DNA of 64,000 bases from Cryoendolithus antarcticus (Eukaryota; Ascomycota; Dothideomycetes; Cladosporiales; Cladosporiaceae), in the NCBI GenBank assembly GCA_002077065.1, contig NAJO01000027.1:186001-250000 (forward strand). The letters are read 5' to 3'. Below the pieces are notes generated by a model, which did not search any database, was not told where the DNA came from, and saw only the letters and a program-made list of their open reading frames with translations. Below, one piece after another: positions 43,554-53,960 of the stretch. Made by a program: the position numbers and the translations under genes. Each line of letters begins with the position of its first letter. Position 1 is the first letter of the stretch.

Positions 43554-44344
43554 GTCGAGTCGGCTGTAGTGGTAGCAACGCAGCGGACGAAATGATCAAT
43601 GAAAACGAATTGACAAGATCTACTTTCGAAGCCGGCCAAAGGAGCTGCGCTGTGTGTGAGGCAGGCAATCCATCCGGCCTGCCTGCTGTCGGACTACTTA
43701 TACGCTGACTTACTGGACGAATCTGACGGCCTAGCTCTCTCCGCAAGGCATAGCCACCTACCGTGCTATGTCGTCTCGAATGAGGCGTCGATCGCATTGG
43801 TGCAGTCGTATCCCCATGTACGTTGTCTGGGTTTACGTCCGTAGACTTGGTTGGTACGTCCGGAAAGTAAGACACAAGTCACGTGCTCGCAATGATAGCC
43901 GTGTCTGGTTAGAACTCCCGGGCTGCGGGAACGGGAAGCTCGTACTCTCTCAGTACCCTTAGAGTCCGGCACGAGGGCTCGATCGCGTCGACCAAGACCC
44001 ATACCAGCTACGCGATGTTGAAGCTGTGGAAAAGTGACCGCTACGGAGTGGGACACGAAGACTACACCAGCGACCTCCAACGTCATGTCTGCTCTACTGC
44101 AAGACCCCTACGCCCCCTGTAGGCATATGGCAGGGATTCAGCGCGCCTGGAGACCGCAATATTGCAAGCTGCATCTTCCGTATCAGATTCGTGGCCCATT
44201 GCAAGATGCGCAGATCGACCGCAGGACCTACACTAAGCCGATGTACGCACTGGCCCACCGGAACATAATGCATCGAGGGTTCAGACGCCCTAGCGTTACG
44301 ACGACACACCTCGTATCCTTCCCTAGTCATGTGTGGGCACCATC
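43554..44344. other. Intergenic, no gene seen
   Basis: About 790 bp: promoter of the carotenoid oxygenase and 3' flank of the Hsp70-like gene. No supported frame. Confidence 0.5.
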
Positions 44345-46468
44345 TCATCGCCAATGCCAGCCGTTCTGCTGAGCTACTGGATACATGGTCGGAGCTACCT
44401 CAGGCTGCGCGCTCTGCACCGTCACTGGTTCCCATGCCACCGAGATTTCTTCGTGACTCTTGACGCTGGTGCCGTCCTTGCTCACGATTTCGAATCTCAA
44501 GCCAGTCGATATATGCAGGATCACGCTAAACTCCGCAAGCTTGTATTCCCTCCGAAGGTGATACCATTTGTGGTTCTTCCGCCGTAGAGTTTTTGGGTCT
44601 AGGACAGCCTCGATCTCGCACAGCTCCTTGCCGTTCTCCGATGGGCGATTTGCTGGCAAGCTCTTTGGTAGTCGATCTTTGGGAAGGGTCGACATCACAA
44701 TCTGCGTGCGCCATGGCGTATGCTCCTGACCTAGCGGGATCTTACGTCTGTAAGGATGCGGCTTCCCCTTTTCCGTCTGTACAACGTCGCCCTGCCCTTC
44801 ATTAGCACATTTGGCCCTGGCATCTTTGACGAGATCGGTCATACTTTACTTATGATCCATCGGATTTGCCGCTCTGCCCATCGCTGATTGTCCAATGGAT
44901 CCAGCGTCACCGTCTCACCCTGATGCTTCGATTGGTCATACTTTTCTCGGCTTAGGATCCCTACGCTGATTGGGCAGCACTTCTTTGCGTACACATCAAG
45001 TCCAAGCTTGACAAGTTGACTTTTGGCCATTATCAGTCCGTGTACAACAGCGAGTTGTGGCTGATCTGCGAGCAACACTTTCATGCCGCTGGCGTTCGTA
45101 TGCAGACTGCTCTGTCCGCCCTCATAGCGCTCTTTGAGTCTTCTCCGAAGGTACGGCGAGCTACCGAAGCCGCCAGATAAGACAAGGTGCGACTGTTGTC
45201 AGTGTCAGCGCATACAATGCCATGACGCACGTACCTGTGAATACTTGCCATAGTCTCGGACGGATGCAGATCCTTTACGACCTTCAGTTGCTCGTCTATC
45301 AGCCCGCAAATGAGGTCAACTTTCTCGTCAAATATAGCCTGTACTTCGTGACTGCGAGAGCGGTAAGTTGCGCGCATTGTCAAACCGACTGGATGTACGA
45401 GCGGACCGGAATGCATACCTGGAGATCACCAGCCGAGAGTCTTCAACATTGACGCCTGGGAAGTCGGTGCCCAAGCTCAGACCAGGTATCTGCAGCTTCA
45501 GCTTGGTGTACGCGTTGTAGGCTACGCTACCGAAGCTGCACTTGAACGTGTGAAAACCATCGCGCACCATTTGCTCAGCTATAGCGTCTATGTCGCCTGG
45601 GACATGCTCACGTATTAGCTGTAAGCGCTGACTGACGAGTTTCTGCGCCTTGTAGTCGATCAGCACTGACCCAACAGCTCTACCTTCGACGTAGCTCAGC
45701 GCTTCAAGTGCAAGAGTGCCGGTGCTGACGACGCGCAACACGTTGACGTCGCTAGTACCGCCTCCAGCGTCACAGACAACGAAACTCTCGCCGATAGTCA
45801 TGCCGGACTTGAGCGCATACACTGCTGCCGCCTCAGCTTCTGTCAGTGAGATCGTCACCCTCTCATTGTGACTTTGACCGTAGCCTGCTGCTTGGATGTG
45901 TTGCTCGATTTGCGCGATCAGTCCAGGATCACGCCAAGTCTGGGCAGAGGTCAGTCACTCGAGCGTACCAGTGTACCAAAGTACGCTTACAGTCGGGACG
46001 CTAATGACGAACTCGACGTTCTTGCGGTCAAAATGAGGGAACGAGTCTCTGAGAAATCCAAGGGTATGCTCCCGGATACAGAACATGTAATCGCGATACC
46101 ACTTCGCAGCGACCTCATGTGCAGGGTCATCCGGTAATCCGACATAGGCAGGGTCAAGATTGAGCTTCCAGTATTGGTTAACTTCCTCTCCATCGTCGTC
46201 GTGGTCGCACAGGAATCCCCAGCCTTTCAGCTGTCCGGTCCGTACATCGTAGCTGATGCTGGTGTCGACCTTATTGTGGATCTCGTGCTGCGGTTTACCT
46301 GGCCACTTCTGGATGTATCTGACTTCGAAGTCGGGAGCACAGCTATATGCGACGGCTTTCACACAATTAGCAAGATCTTCCAGCCGACTTCACCGTCAAC
46401 TGCTCACCAGTACACGTCATGCCAAAATCAATGGCGATGATCCAGTCCACCGGCCAGTGGCCTGACAT
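44345..46468 (-). CDS. Hsp70-like/actin-fold ATPase domain protein
   Basis: Six exons: 46468-46408, 46355-45991, 45939-45419, 45351-about 45231, 45192-44845 and 44791-44345; about 620 aa. The phosphate-1 loop IIAIDFGMTCTG lies at the N-terminus, phosphate-2 is VVCDAGGGTSDV, and the adenosine motif is LVLSGGFGSSPYL. LTEAEAAAVYAL is the usual connection before phosphate-2. This is the fungal HSPA12-like group, which lacks the classical peptide-binding domain. A C-terminal beta-rich region follows (RWIISKGDVV onward). The intron near 45193-45230 is the weakest junction: phase fits only with a GTGCGT donor and a 38-nt intron, so the sequence may have a different splice. Role unknown; such paralogues are numerous in filamentous fungi. 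Confidence 0.85.
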
Positions 46469-47522
46469 GTTGCCGCTCCACCGAGTTGGTTGCATTCACG
46501 AAACGATCCGAAGGCCTGCAAGAGGACCTCTAGGGACATTGTGAGGGCGTACGGCGCAGGAGCGATTAGACGAGGGTATGTGACGGCTGTGAAGGGCGCG
46601 CGAGCCCGAGCATCAGGCTCTGAGAGTCTTGCCAATACCGGAGTTGCACGAGAAGGCAAGCCCAGAGCCTCAGCCTTGCGCACTCAATCGCGCGTGGCGC
46701 CTGAGAGTCGAGCTTGGCACCTTTGTCAAATAGCCTCGCAGTGTCCGCTATGGAGCACACCTATGGAGGATCTGCGGCTTCCCGAAGCAACACAGCCTTG
46801 TGCGCAGTCCAGGCGTCTATGAGGCGACGAGATTCGTCAGTCCTGCTGATCGGCGATAATGGTGGCTGGCGACATGTGAGCGAGCGACAATTCTGGCCAG
46901 TCTCGCGGCTCCATTCGTCAACAAGGCAGACACGGTACCGCTACTGCTGAGCACGTCCGACACGCACCTGCTTGGCTGCAAGATGTCTCAAAGACCTTGC
47001 ATTAGCGTCCAAAGCACATCGAGCTACAGCGCCCTGTGGCCTTGAGCTAGTCCAAACGCCTTCTCTGTATGCTGCGTCGTACACGGCATACAGCAGCCAG
47101 TTGTCCGCTCCACGTCGCCCCTTGATACACTCACAGCCTCGTGGCCTTCAACAAGGTAGCCGCCGACCAGGCTGAGCTCAGAACTTTGACTGCACTTTGC
47201 AGCCTGCTGAGGCCTTGCGTGGAGCCCGACAGTTCCCTCTCCTTCCTGCCTCCTCTTCCAATTGGTTCTATGCTTAGCTTTCTATCTCTCCAGAAACATC
47301 GGACAAGCTTGTGCGACATTTAAATGCGTCTGCACTAGCGGCTGGGCTCGTGATCTCGCTGAGAGGACGTGTGGTATTGGGCTACAGATCTCCTTGCGCT
47401 TAGCTAGCCGTAAGCAAAGCGGCTTTGCGCTCTACTGTGGCTGCTGGAAAGGGACGAACGTCTGCCACAATTCAAGACCGTGGTGCAGTGTGTCTAGGTG
47501 CGCCCGACATTTGTTCTAGGTC
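46469..47522. other. Intergenic, no gene seen
   Basis: About 1 kb between divergent genes. I looked for upstream Cys-rich exons of the next gene, preceding a possible acceptor TTGTTCTAG at about 47511-47519, and found none convincing. Confidence 0.45.
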
Positions 47523-49025
47523 ATGTCTACTGCACAGAACAGCCAGATAAACGGAGATTCCACAGCAGGTGACTTCGACCCGAGTGCCACAACCATAGCA
47601 GTGTTGAACAGTGCTAGCAGTGGAGTAGCATCGAACACATTAGCGACTCTGGTTGGAACCTCTTCCAGTCTTCCACCAACGACTGGCACAAGCAAAGCAG
47701 GCGTCACGGAGCCATCTACGACCCCTAGTGCTTCGCCGGCGCCACCGAGTACGACAGTACCTCAAGCTACGATAACCACATTATTATCCATCTCAACGAC
47801 CACGCCGACCTTCGGAAGTACGATTCCCTCAACGACGATTCCGGTGACAGCATCAACGATTGGGAGTTCAGCGTCGGATTCTGCGAGCTCCCAATCTAGT
47901 GCATCGTCCGGGACGGCTGGGACGACCGAAGTGTCACTCTCATCTACCTTGCCTAGTAGTGCTCCAGCAAACGGAAGTAGTCCCGCTGGTGAGACCAAGA
48001 ACGGCAGGTCCAACGCAGCTGCCATTGGTGGAGGCGTCGGCGGAGGAGTGGCGGTCCTGCTCCTTTTACTAATGGCTGCTTTTCTATACCGTCACCGACG
48101 GCGGAGAGACATGCGTCAGCAGATGGATGATGTCGGTAGAAGCAACAAGTCCATGTCCCAACGCCGCTCGGGTCCCATCGAGCCAGCTCCAGTCTCTTAC
48201 AGCACATGGAATAATCTCTTACCTCAGCCGCTGGACGATGAGGCATTGGCAGGGACGGTACGATCACTACTGGACCAGATCGGACTACATGTCGACAACA
48301 TGTATGCGAAGAAAGAGATGCAGCTGACCGAGGACATGCTGGACGCCCTCGCAGGTCTTGATACGAACCTCCTTCCTTCTGCTCTGCCGGACATGATGCA
48401 GATACCTGCTTTGCAGATTTTCGTGATCAAACACTGCATGGCATATGCGATCGTGAGTAGGATCGTTCCCAGCGAAGACTCGCCAGCCAGTCTTGTCCCT
48501 CCACAGATTGCCGTGTTGCCTAGCCGAGACGGTGTACAGGGCGAAGAAAAGAGAGTCGATGGTTTGTTATCTCTATATCTCTCTGCCAGGCGAGTAGACT
48601 GACGTTGACCAGCCTTGCAAGAAGCATACTCACAGTGGCGAGTCCTGACGGCGTACCTGTTCCCTGACAGCAGGAATCAAGAGCTCGCCACATCAGAGCG
48701 CCACAAAGCCACGATGGACATCGTCAATACGGTCTCCACGGCATTCGCAAATTGGGAGAACAACCATGAAGTCGGAGAGTCCTCTAGGGATCGTCTTGGC
48801 AGGCTGACTGAGCTTGCAAGCTCGATAGGGGTGATGTTACTGTCGCAAGCATCGTCCTTGCAATTCACCTGGCGCATGTCTAGCCGACACGCTAGGGACG
48901 ACAGTGCAGAGTACATGGTAGTATTGCCTGGGCTTGTCAAGCTTTCAGACGAGCACGGCAGAGCACTACGCCATGCACAGACAGTGCTCCGTCCTGTAAC
49001 GCAGAAGATCAAGGACCGAATTTGA
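47523..49025 (+). CDS. Ser/Thr-rich single-pass membrane protein with helical cytosolic domain
   Basis: Exons 47523-48561 and 48613-49025 (51-nt intron, GTTTGT donor, GACTGAC branch); 483 aa. The first about 165 residues are Ser/Thr/Pro-rich, as in O-mannosylated wall sensors. A Gly-rich entry and one membrane helix follow (AIGGGVGGGVAVLLLLLMAAFLYRHRRRR). The cytosolic part of about 290 residues is a helical domain (DQIGLHVDNMY, ALQEAYSQWRVLTAYLFPD). I have seen this layout in fungal surface proteins but cannot name the domain. There is no signal peptide or Cys-rich ectodomain, unlike the two related genes downstream. Either an upstream exon is missed or the ectodomain is lost. An acceptor-like TTCTAG directly precedes the ATG. 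Confidence 0.75.
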
Positions 49026-49153
49026 AGCGACTGGATGTCACAAAAAGTGGACGCGCGGTGAGTATATAGTCGGTCTGCATGGCCCTCAGACTAGTGCCAT
49101 TTTATGTGCACTGCAGGTGGAAGCCGAAGATATTCGATCAGTGGTACCCTCTC

Positions 49154-50021
49154 TCACACCTCAGATGAACCTCCACTTTGCGTCTCGAGCCATCGCCGAG
49201 ATCTTGCCCTGCCCATGACCGGGGGTTGAGAAGGGGGTGTGCGGGACGGCACATCAAATAGAGAAGACGTGATAGACAGTCTGTCGAAGGCCATCTCGGG
49301 AGTCTCCATTACATAGCGTCGTTCGTTCTCGGCTGGCATCTCGTGCGCCGTAATGTTGTCCAGATCGTTGGCCATGATGCTTGCGCGTTTGCGCAGATTT
49401 CTGCGCCGGGCAGATGAGATCAGCTGGCTCTCCTCGTAGCTTGGAGGTGGTCTTCGCTCGAGTACTCTGCTACCATTGCACGTCACGACGCATGAGCTGG
49501 ATGGTGTAGCTCTGAGGGTGTATAGTATGACGACGGTGGTATTGAGTTGCTGCGCAGCGATACCCAACTGTGTAAGAGACACCATCTGGAGTCATGATGA
49601 GTCAGCAAAGTCCAAGATTCGTACGGCGTTCGCAAAGACCACTAACAATACCGGGCGAATCTTTCAATACGAATAGCATTCGCGTATGGTGACCCAACTT
49701 TCCGCCATTGACTTCTTGGTCGACTCTGGCGCGCTCGACCAGCTTTGCAACTTGCTGAAGCGCCACATCAGTCTGCACAAAGGTGCGGTCGATGTTGCTC
49801 TTCTCGCTCGCAGAGAGTAGACTCGACCGCTGTCTCCTTAGAGTCCGTGCCGTCTCAAGCTGACCGTTGACCTGACCGATAGTTGCAAGCAGACTGCGGC
49901 TCTGTTCACCGACCGCAAGTATCTCAAAGACCTTCTCGGTGATTCTCACTGTGGTCGTGAGGGCCCCAGAGATGGCCGACAGCACCGTTGGCAAGGTGAT
50001 TGTCCCTCCATCGACGGGCAT
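49154..50021 (-). CDS. Fungal N-terminal signalling-type helical protein, unknown function
   Basis: Exons 50021-49647 and 49585-49154 (61-nt phase-0 intron, GTTAGT donor, GCTGACTC branch); 268 aa. The first about 150 residues are helical: LPTVLSAISGALTTTVRI, a Gln/Arg-rich coiled segment, RMLFVLKDSPG, then LTQLGIAAQQLNTTVVIL. This pattern occurs at the N-terminus of many filamentous-fungal proteins, including some large signalling and NLR-like proteins. Here it is followed only by a disordered tail with a PPPSYEES motif (a PY-like sequence that WW domains can bind). The family assignment is from memory of the pattern and uncertain. Confidence 0.65.
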
Positions 50022-50712
50022 CGTTCGACTGCTACTGACGAGGCTCTGACCGTAAAGCGAGGGGATGCCGGGTCACGAAGTGGGCGATGCGGAACTACTG
50101 GAAATTATCACAGCCTTGCGCTCGCTGGTCTGGTCTAAGCTCTCCTGCAAGGCTGCGTTGTGGCTTAATGGTTGCTCGCATCTCCGAACATACTCTATCA
50201 TCCCGGATCCCTCAGGACTCGGTGCTCGCTTTCTCTGCGTAAGCGTCGAGCACGCTCGTCATGGCGGCTGTCCATGGACGGTGTTGATAGGTTCTTGGCG
50301 ACGCTTCCGCGCCACGCTACAGACATGAGGGCGTTGCGTTAAGATCTTCGGAGGTGGCATATGGTAGCACGAGGACAGCCGTTACAATATTGGAAATATT
50401 CTCGGCACTCTCACCGGTAGCAACGACTGGTCGAATAAAGAGCAGTCGACTTCGAGATTGTCGACCGCTCGTGTGCTCCCTAGATGCTCCCTCGCAATAG
50501 AGCTGATAGCCTTAGGCTTGGCTCTATCTGCACCGTGGCTACGCCATTTGCAATGCCCACGACCGCGCACTTTAGCACTTCATTCTACAGACGACCTGCT
50601 GGGCGAGTTTCACCTACCGGACTTTGACACGCTAGACGACCGACACATCTCGTGTACTCCCTGAGCACCTTCCTTCCTATCTACATTACCTCAGTCACTC
50701 GACTTGAGCAAT
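50022..50712. other. Intergenic, no gene seen
   Basis: About 690 bp divergent promoter region between the helical protein and the next surface protein. Confidence 0.5.
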
Positions 50713-51816
50713 ATGATTACTAGGATTGCCAGCTTCAGACTCGCCAGCACTCTCTTCGCCACGTTCTCACAATGCCTTGTCTTCCAACCTTACGCGACCG
50801 AAAGCGACGTTCAAACCACCACTCAAGTCTCGACTGTCACTGCGTTTCCGTCTATGCAACGCTATGGCTCTCTGCAAGATGAGGTTTTGTTCGCTAGACA
50901 AGTTGGAGATAATTTCCAGACCTGCGGCTACATATCAGAGGACTACGGTAGACCAGTGACCTGTGACCTCCCTCAATTCTGCGCCTATCAGACTGGTGCG
51001 AACGGGAACTATGGTCCAGGCTGTTGCACAGATCTCAACAATTGCATCCGGGCAACGACATGCTTAGATCGTACCGCTAACACCAACACGGGGCCCTCGT
51101 TCATCAACAAGAAGTCAAGTCTATTGTGGTATGTCATGACCTGAGCTATCAAACTTCAAGACACCAAGTGCACTCCGAGACTGATTCCCTACAGTGGTTC
51201 TGTGCGGCAAAAGTGCGCCACTCGCTATCAAGAAGGCATCAACCGCGGCGAGACAGCTCCACTGTTCACCCACTACTATTGCGACATCACCGCGACTGAA
51301 GTATCGGTATACCAGACCGCGACCAATCTACCCACCACAGTTGTATCAACAGCAGTCTCAGTGCAGTCAGTGTCGACGGCGGACCCTTCGACTGTCGTGT
51401 CTGTCTCGGTCGTGACAGCAACTCCAACATCGACGGACCCGACAACAACGTCGCCAGAACCGACAACAACTTCGACGACCGAAGTATCAACAACCTCGAC
51501 TCTAAGTGATAGCTCTACTATCCAATCTACCACTTCTAGTAGCCCTACCACGACCTCAACAGAGCCAAACCCCAGTACGTCGTCGGCGTCGCGATTGTCG
51601 ATCGAGTCGAGTGTGCAAGTAGCATCATCGACGCCTACGCCCGCATCGACGCCTACGCCCACATCTACACCTGCGCCATCAAACAAAGCAGCGATCGGAG
51701 GCGGTGTTGGAGGAGCTATTGGGGGAGCTATCCTACTGGGTGCAGTCACTGTTGCGTTGCTGATGCGTAGGAAGCGGAGGCAGAGGCAAGAGCAGACGCC
51801 TGAACTTGCGAGCTAG
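50713..51816 (+). CDS. Cys-rich, Ser/Thr-rich single-pass surface protein
   Basis: Exons 50713-51128 and 51195-51816 (66-nt intron), 345 aa. The start is the ATG at 50713; MITRIASFRLASTLFATFSQC is a plausible signal peptide. The ectodomain begins with a Cys module: CGYISEDYGRPVTC, CAYQTG, GPGCCTDLNNC, TTCLD, then CGSVRQKC and HYYCDIT. A long Ser/Thr/Pro stalk follows, including two 18-nt tandem repeats encoding STPTPA-like units (about 51630-51665). A Gly-rich membrane helix (IGGGVGGAIGGAILLGAVTVALLM) and a short basic tail end the protein. This is a common fungal wall-associated or sensor-like architecture of unknown function. Confidence 0.82.
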
Positions 51817-52289
51817 TGGTCATGTATCACTCCAGAGACGGAAATCGGAGGACGTTATGTTCGAGCTGTATCAATACATGTGTTTCATGGTCTCGCTTTG
51901 CATGTACTTAGACCAGCCAATACATGTAGCATAGGCGATAGCGCGCGCAGCAGTAATCAGGCGAAATCCAGAGATCGCTTGGAGATCACAAGGCTGGGAG
52001 ACAGCCTTGCAGGATCTGAATTATCGTGGTACACGAGGCAGAAACTGCCACAAGATCACGCGCAGCCCATTGTGTTTGGGCTGTCTTATCGCGTGGCGTT
52101 TCCAAATCGCAGTCTCTCGAACAATTAGGTCTTGATTCACAGAGGTACATCGAGGCTGCGTATACATGGATCACAGCCTCGCCGTCCTTTGCGAGGCTGG
52201 CAAGCTCTGTTACTCTTTATCACTCGCTGAACCCTTCGTTGAACCCCAAAGGCATAGTCCGTATTATCCAACCCATGATTGTTCACACC
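51817..52289. other. Intergenic between two surface-protein genes
   Basis: About 470 bp. An open frame runs through it into the next gene, but the signal peptide of that gene starts at 52290. No separate gene seen. Confidence 0.5.
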
Positions 52290-53279
52290 ATGCGCTTCTA
52301 CAGCACGCCAGGCAGATTGTGCCTGCTCGTCCTCGCTACTACCACACCAGCTCGAGCAGCGACATCCACGAAAATGGGTCAGCATCCAGCTAGCCCTTAC
52401 GACTGGTCGCCTATGCCGACGAAAGCGCCAGATGCGCTATGGAGAGGACTCAAAAAGCGCGATGCCGTACAAACATGTGGCTACGTCGAAGGTTTCTCCT
52501 GTAAGCTCCATATCCCCTCATCCGCGTTGTCGATAGACGAGACTAAGATCTGTCAGCACTAGCTTGGGTCTGCGACATTGCCTGCGGCCTGCACGAAACG
52601 CCGGCAGCGATCGGGTGTTGTTCGAGTACAACGGTGTCTGACGGCAGCACTCTTCCATTGAGTTGCTCCGCATACTCGACCTGCCGCGACTACGCGCAAG
52701 GTTGCAACACTGCTTGCGAGAGTAACTCTCATGTGCGATACTGCAGGTAAGTCCGCTCCTGACTTGCGTTCATCTGAGGTTGCGACGCTGACAGTTGTTG
52801 GCAGTAACACTGATCGCCCGTACTGCGGGACGTTCGTGTATTCGGACTACTACTCGTACTTCGGCTGTTATTCGACGCAGGCGACGACCACCTACGCAAT
52901 ACTCGACACTTGGACTGTGGCGGACGGTAGCAGCTCATCATCCACGACATACACCGCAGGGGACTCAACTTCGACCAGTACCTTCACATCAGAAGCCACG
53001 ATCTTCGACACGACATCGTCAACATCGAGCTCGTCGAGCGAAGCGTCGAGCATGGTCTCTGCAGCGGCACAGCCGTCTTCGTCGACGACCAGCTCAACGA
53101 CCAGTAGCCCGACTACCATTCCAGCGGCTGGTACAACGGGCAGTAGCTCCGCGTCCAGCGCTACTCCAGCCGCAACGGTGACTATCACAGCTTCACAAGC
53201 CGTACATGTCGGCGCAGTAGCGATCTTCCATACGATGGCGATGGTCGTCTTGGCATGTCTGCTCGCCTCCATAGTCTAG
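52290..53279 (+). CDS. Cys-rich, Ser/Thr-rich protein, probably GPI-anchored
   Basis: Exons 52290-52500, 52563-52746 and 52805-53279 (introns of 62 and 58 nt), 289 aa. The start MRFYSTPGRLCLLVLATTTPARA is a signal peptide. A KKR site follows at about residue 60. The Cys module parallels the previous gene: CGYVEGFSSWVC, GCCSSTT, SCSAYSTC, GCNTACESN, RYC, then PYCGTFVY and YFGC. A Ser/Thr-rich region follows. The C-terminus is a hydrophobic tail with no basic residues after it (AVAIFHTMAMVVLACLLASIV), as in a GPI attachment signal. It is a neighbour and likely distant relative of 50713-51816. Confidence 0.82.
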
Positions 53280-53960
53280 TGAGCAAAAGTGGAGTCTCGA
53301 TACGAAGTGCCAGATCCGAGGCCGTGACAAACGTGGTGTGTGGCGAGCAGGTCTTTGTCAATATTGGCAAGGCCATGGACGGAACAGATGAAGCAGATAG
53401 TGCATAGTCTTGAGCCCGCCGTTTCACAATCTACACGTGTGAGATTCTGAGCGTCCGCCTCTTGCGGAAGATTGATAATATGTCACATATCTTTCCACAT
53501 AGCGCCGCTCGGTCTGTCCGGCCGAGGCCAGGAATGCCTCCATATGCTCACTCGTGTCGGGCAGAATACAATGCACGTTTCCTGTAAGTAGAAGGGTGCA
53601 AGGAGGAGATGAATCACGAGAAGATATCGATGTGTAGGGCTGTGGTGCGGGCCGCACGGAATTTACGCAACAGTCCCGCCGGCAACACATGACGCAAGTG
53701 CCGACGACAGCGACGAGGGCAAGTGCATGTTGATGCAAGGACAGGTAGAGCGAGTAGGCCTGTTTAGAAGCAAATGCGGTCAACGTACTGTCGTCTTGTC
53801 ATATCCACGTTCAGAGCAATGCCGCACTCGTTGCCCCATCTGTCACGAGCTCAGGACCGCTAAGCGCGCCGCAGCAATCTGACATTCCTCCCACCCATGC
53901 ACGAGACACACCAATGCTGCTCCGAGTGATACATGCTAGATCGATAGAGCACCGCCAGAA
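53280..53960. other. Intergenic, no supported gene
   Basis: About 680 bp. A minus-strand frame of 119 codons (53424-53783) is Cys-rich at one end, but I found no start or intron that makes a convincing protein. Confidence 0.45.

Noticed and set aside
51276..51749. 157-codon minus-strand frame rich in Val and Asp
   Set aside because: Antisense of a Ser/Thr-rich stalk; a typical mirror frame.
53424..53783. 119-codon minus-strand frame
   Set aside because: The only possible intron near its start is under 30 nt, and no recognisable domain is present.
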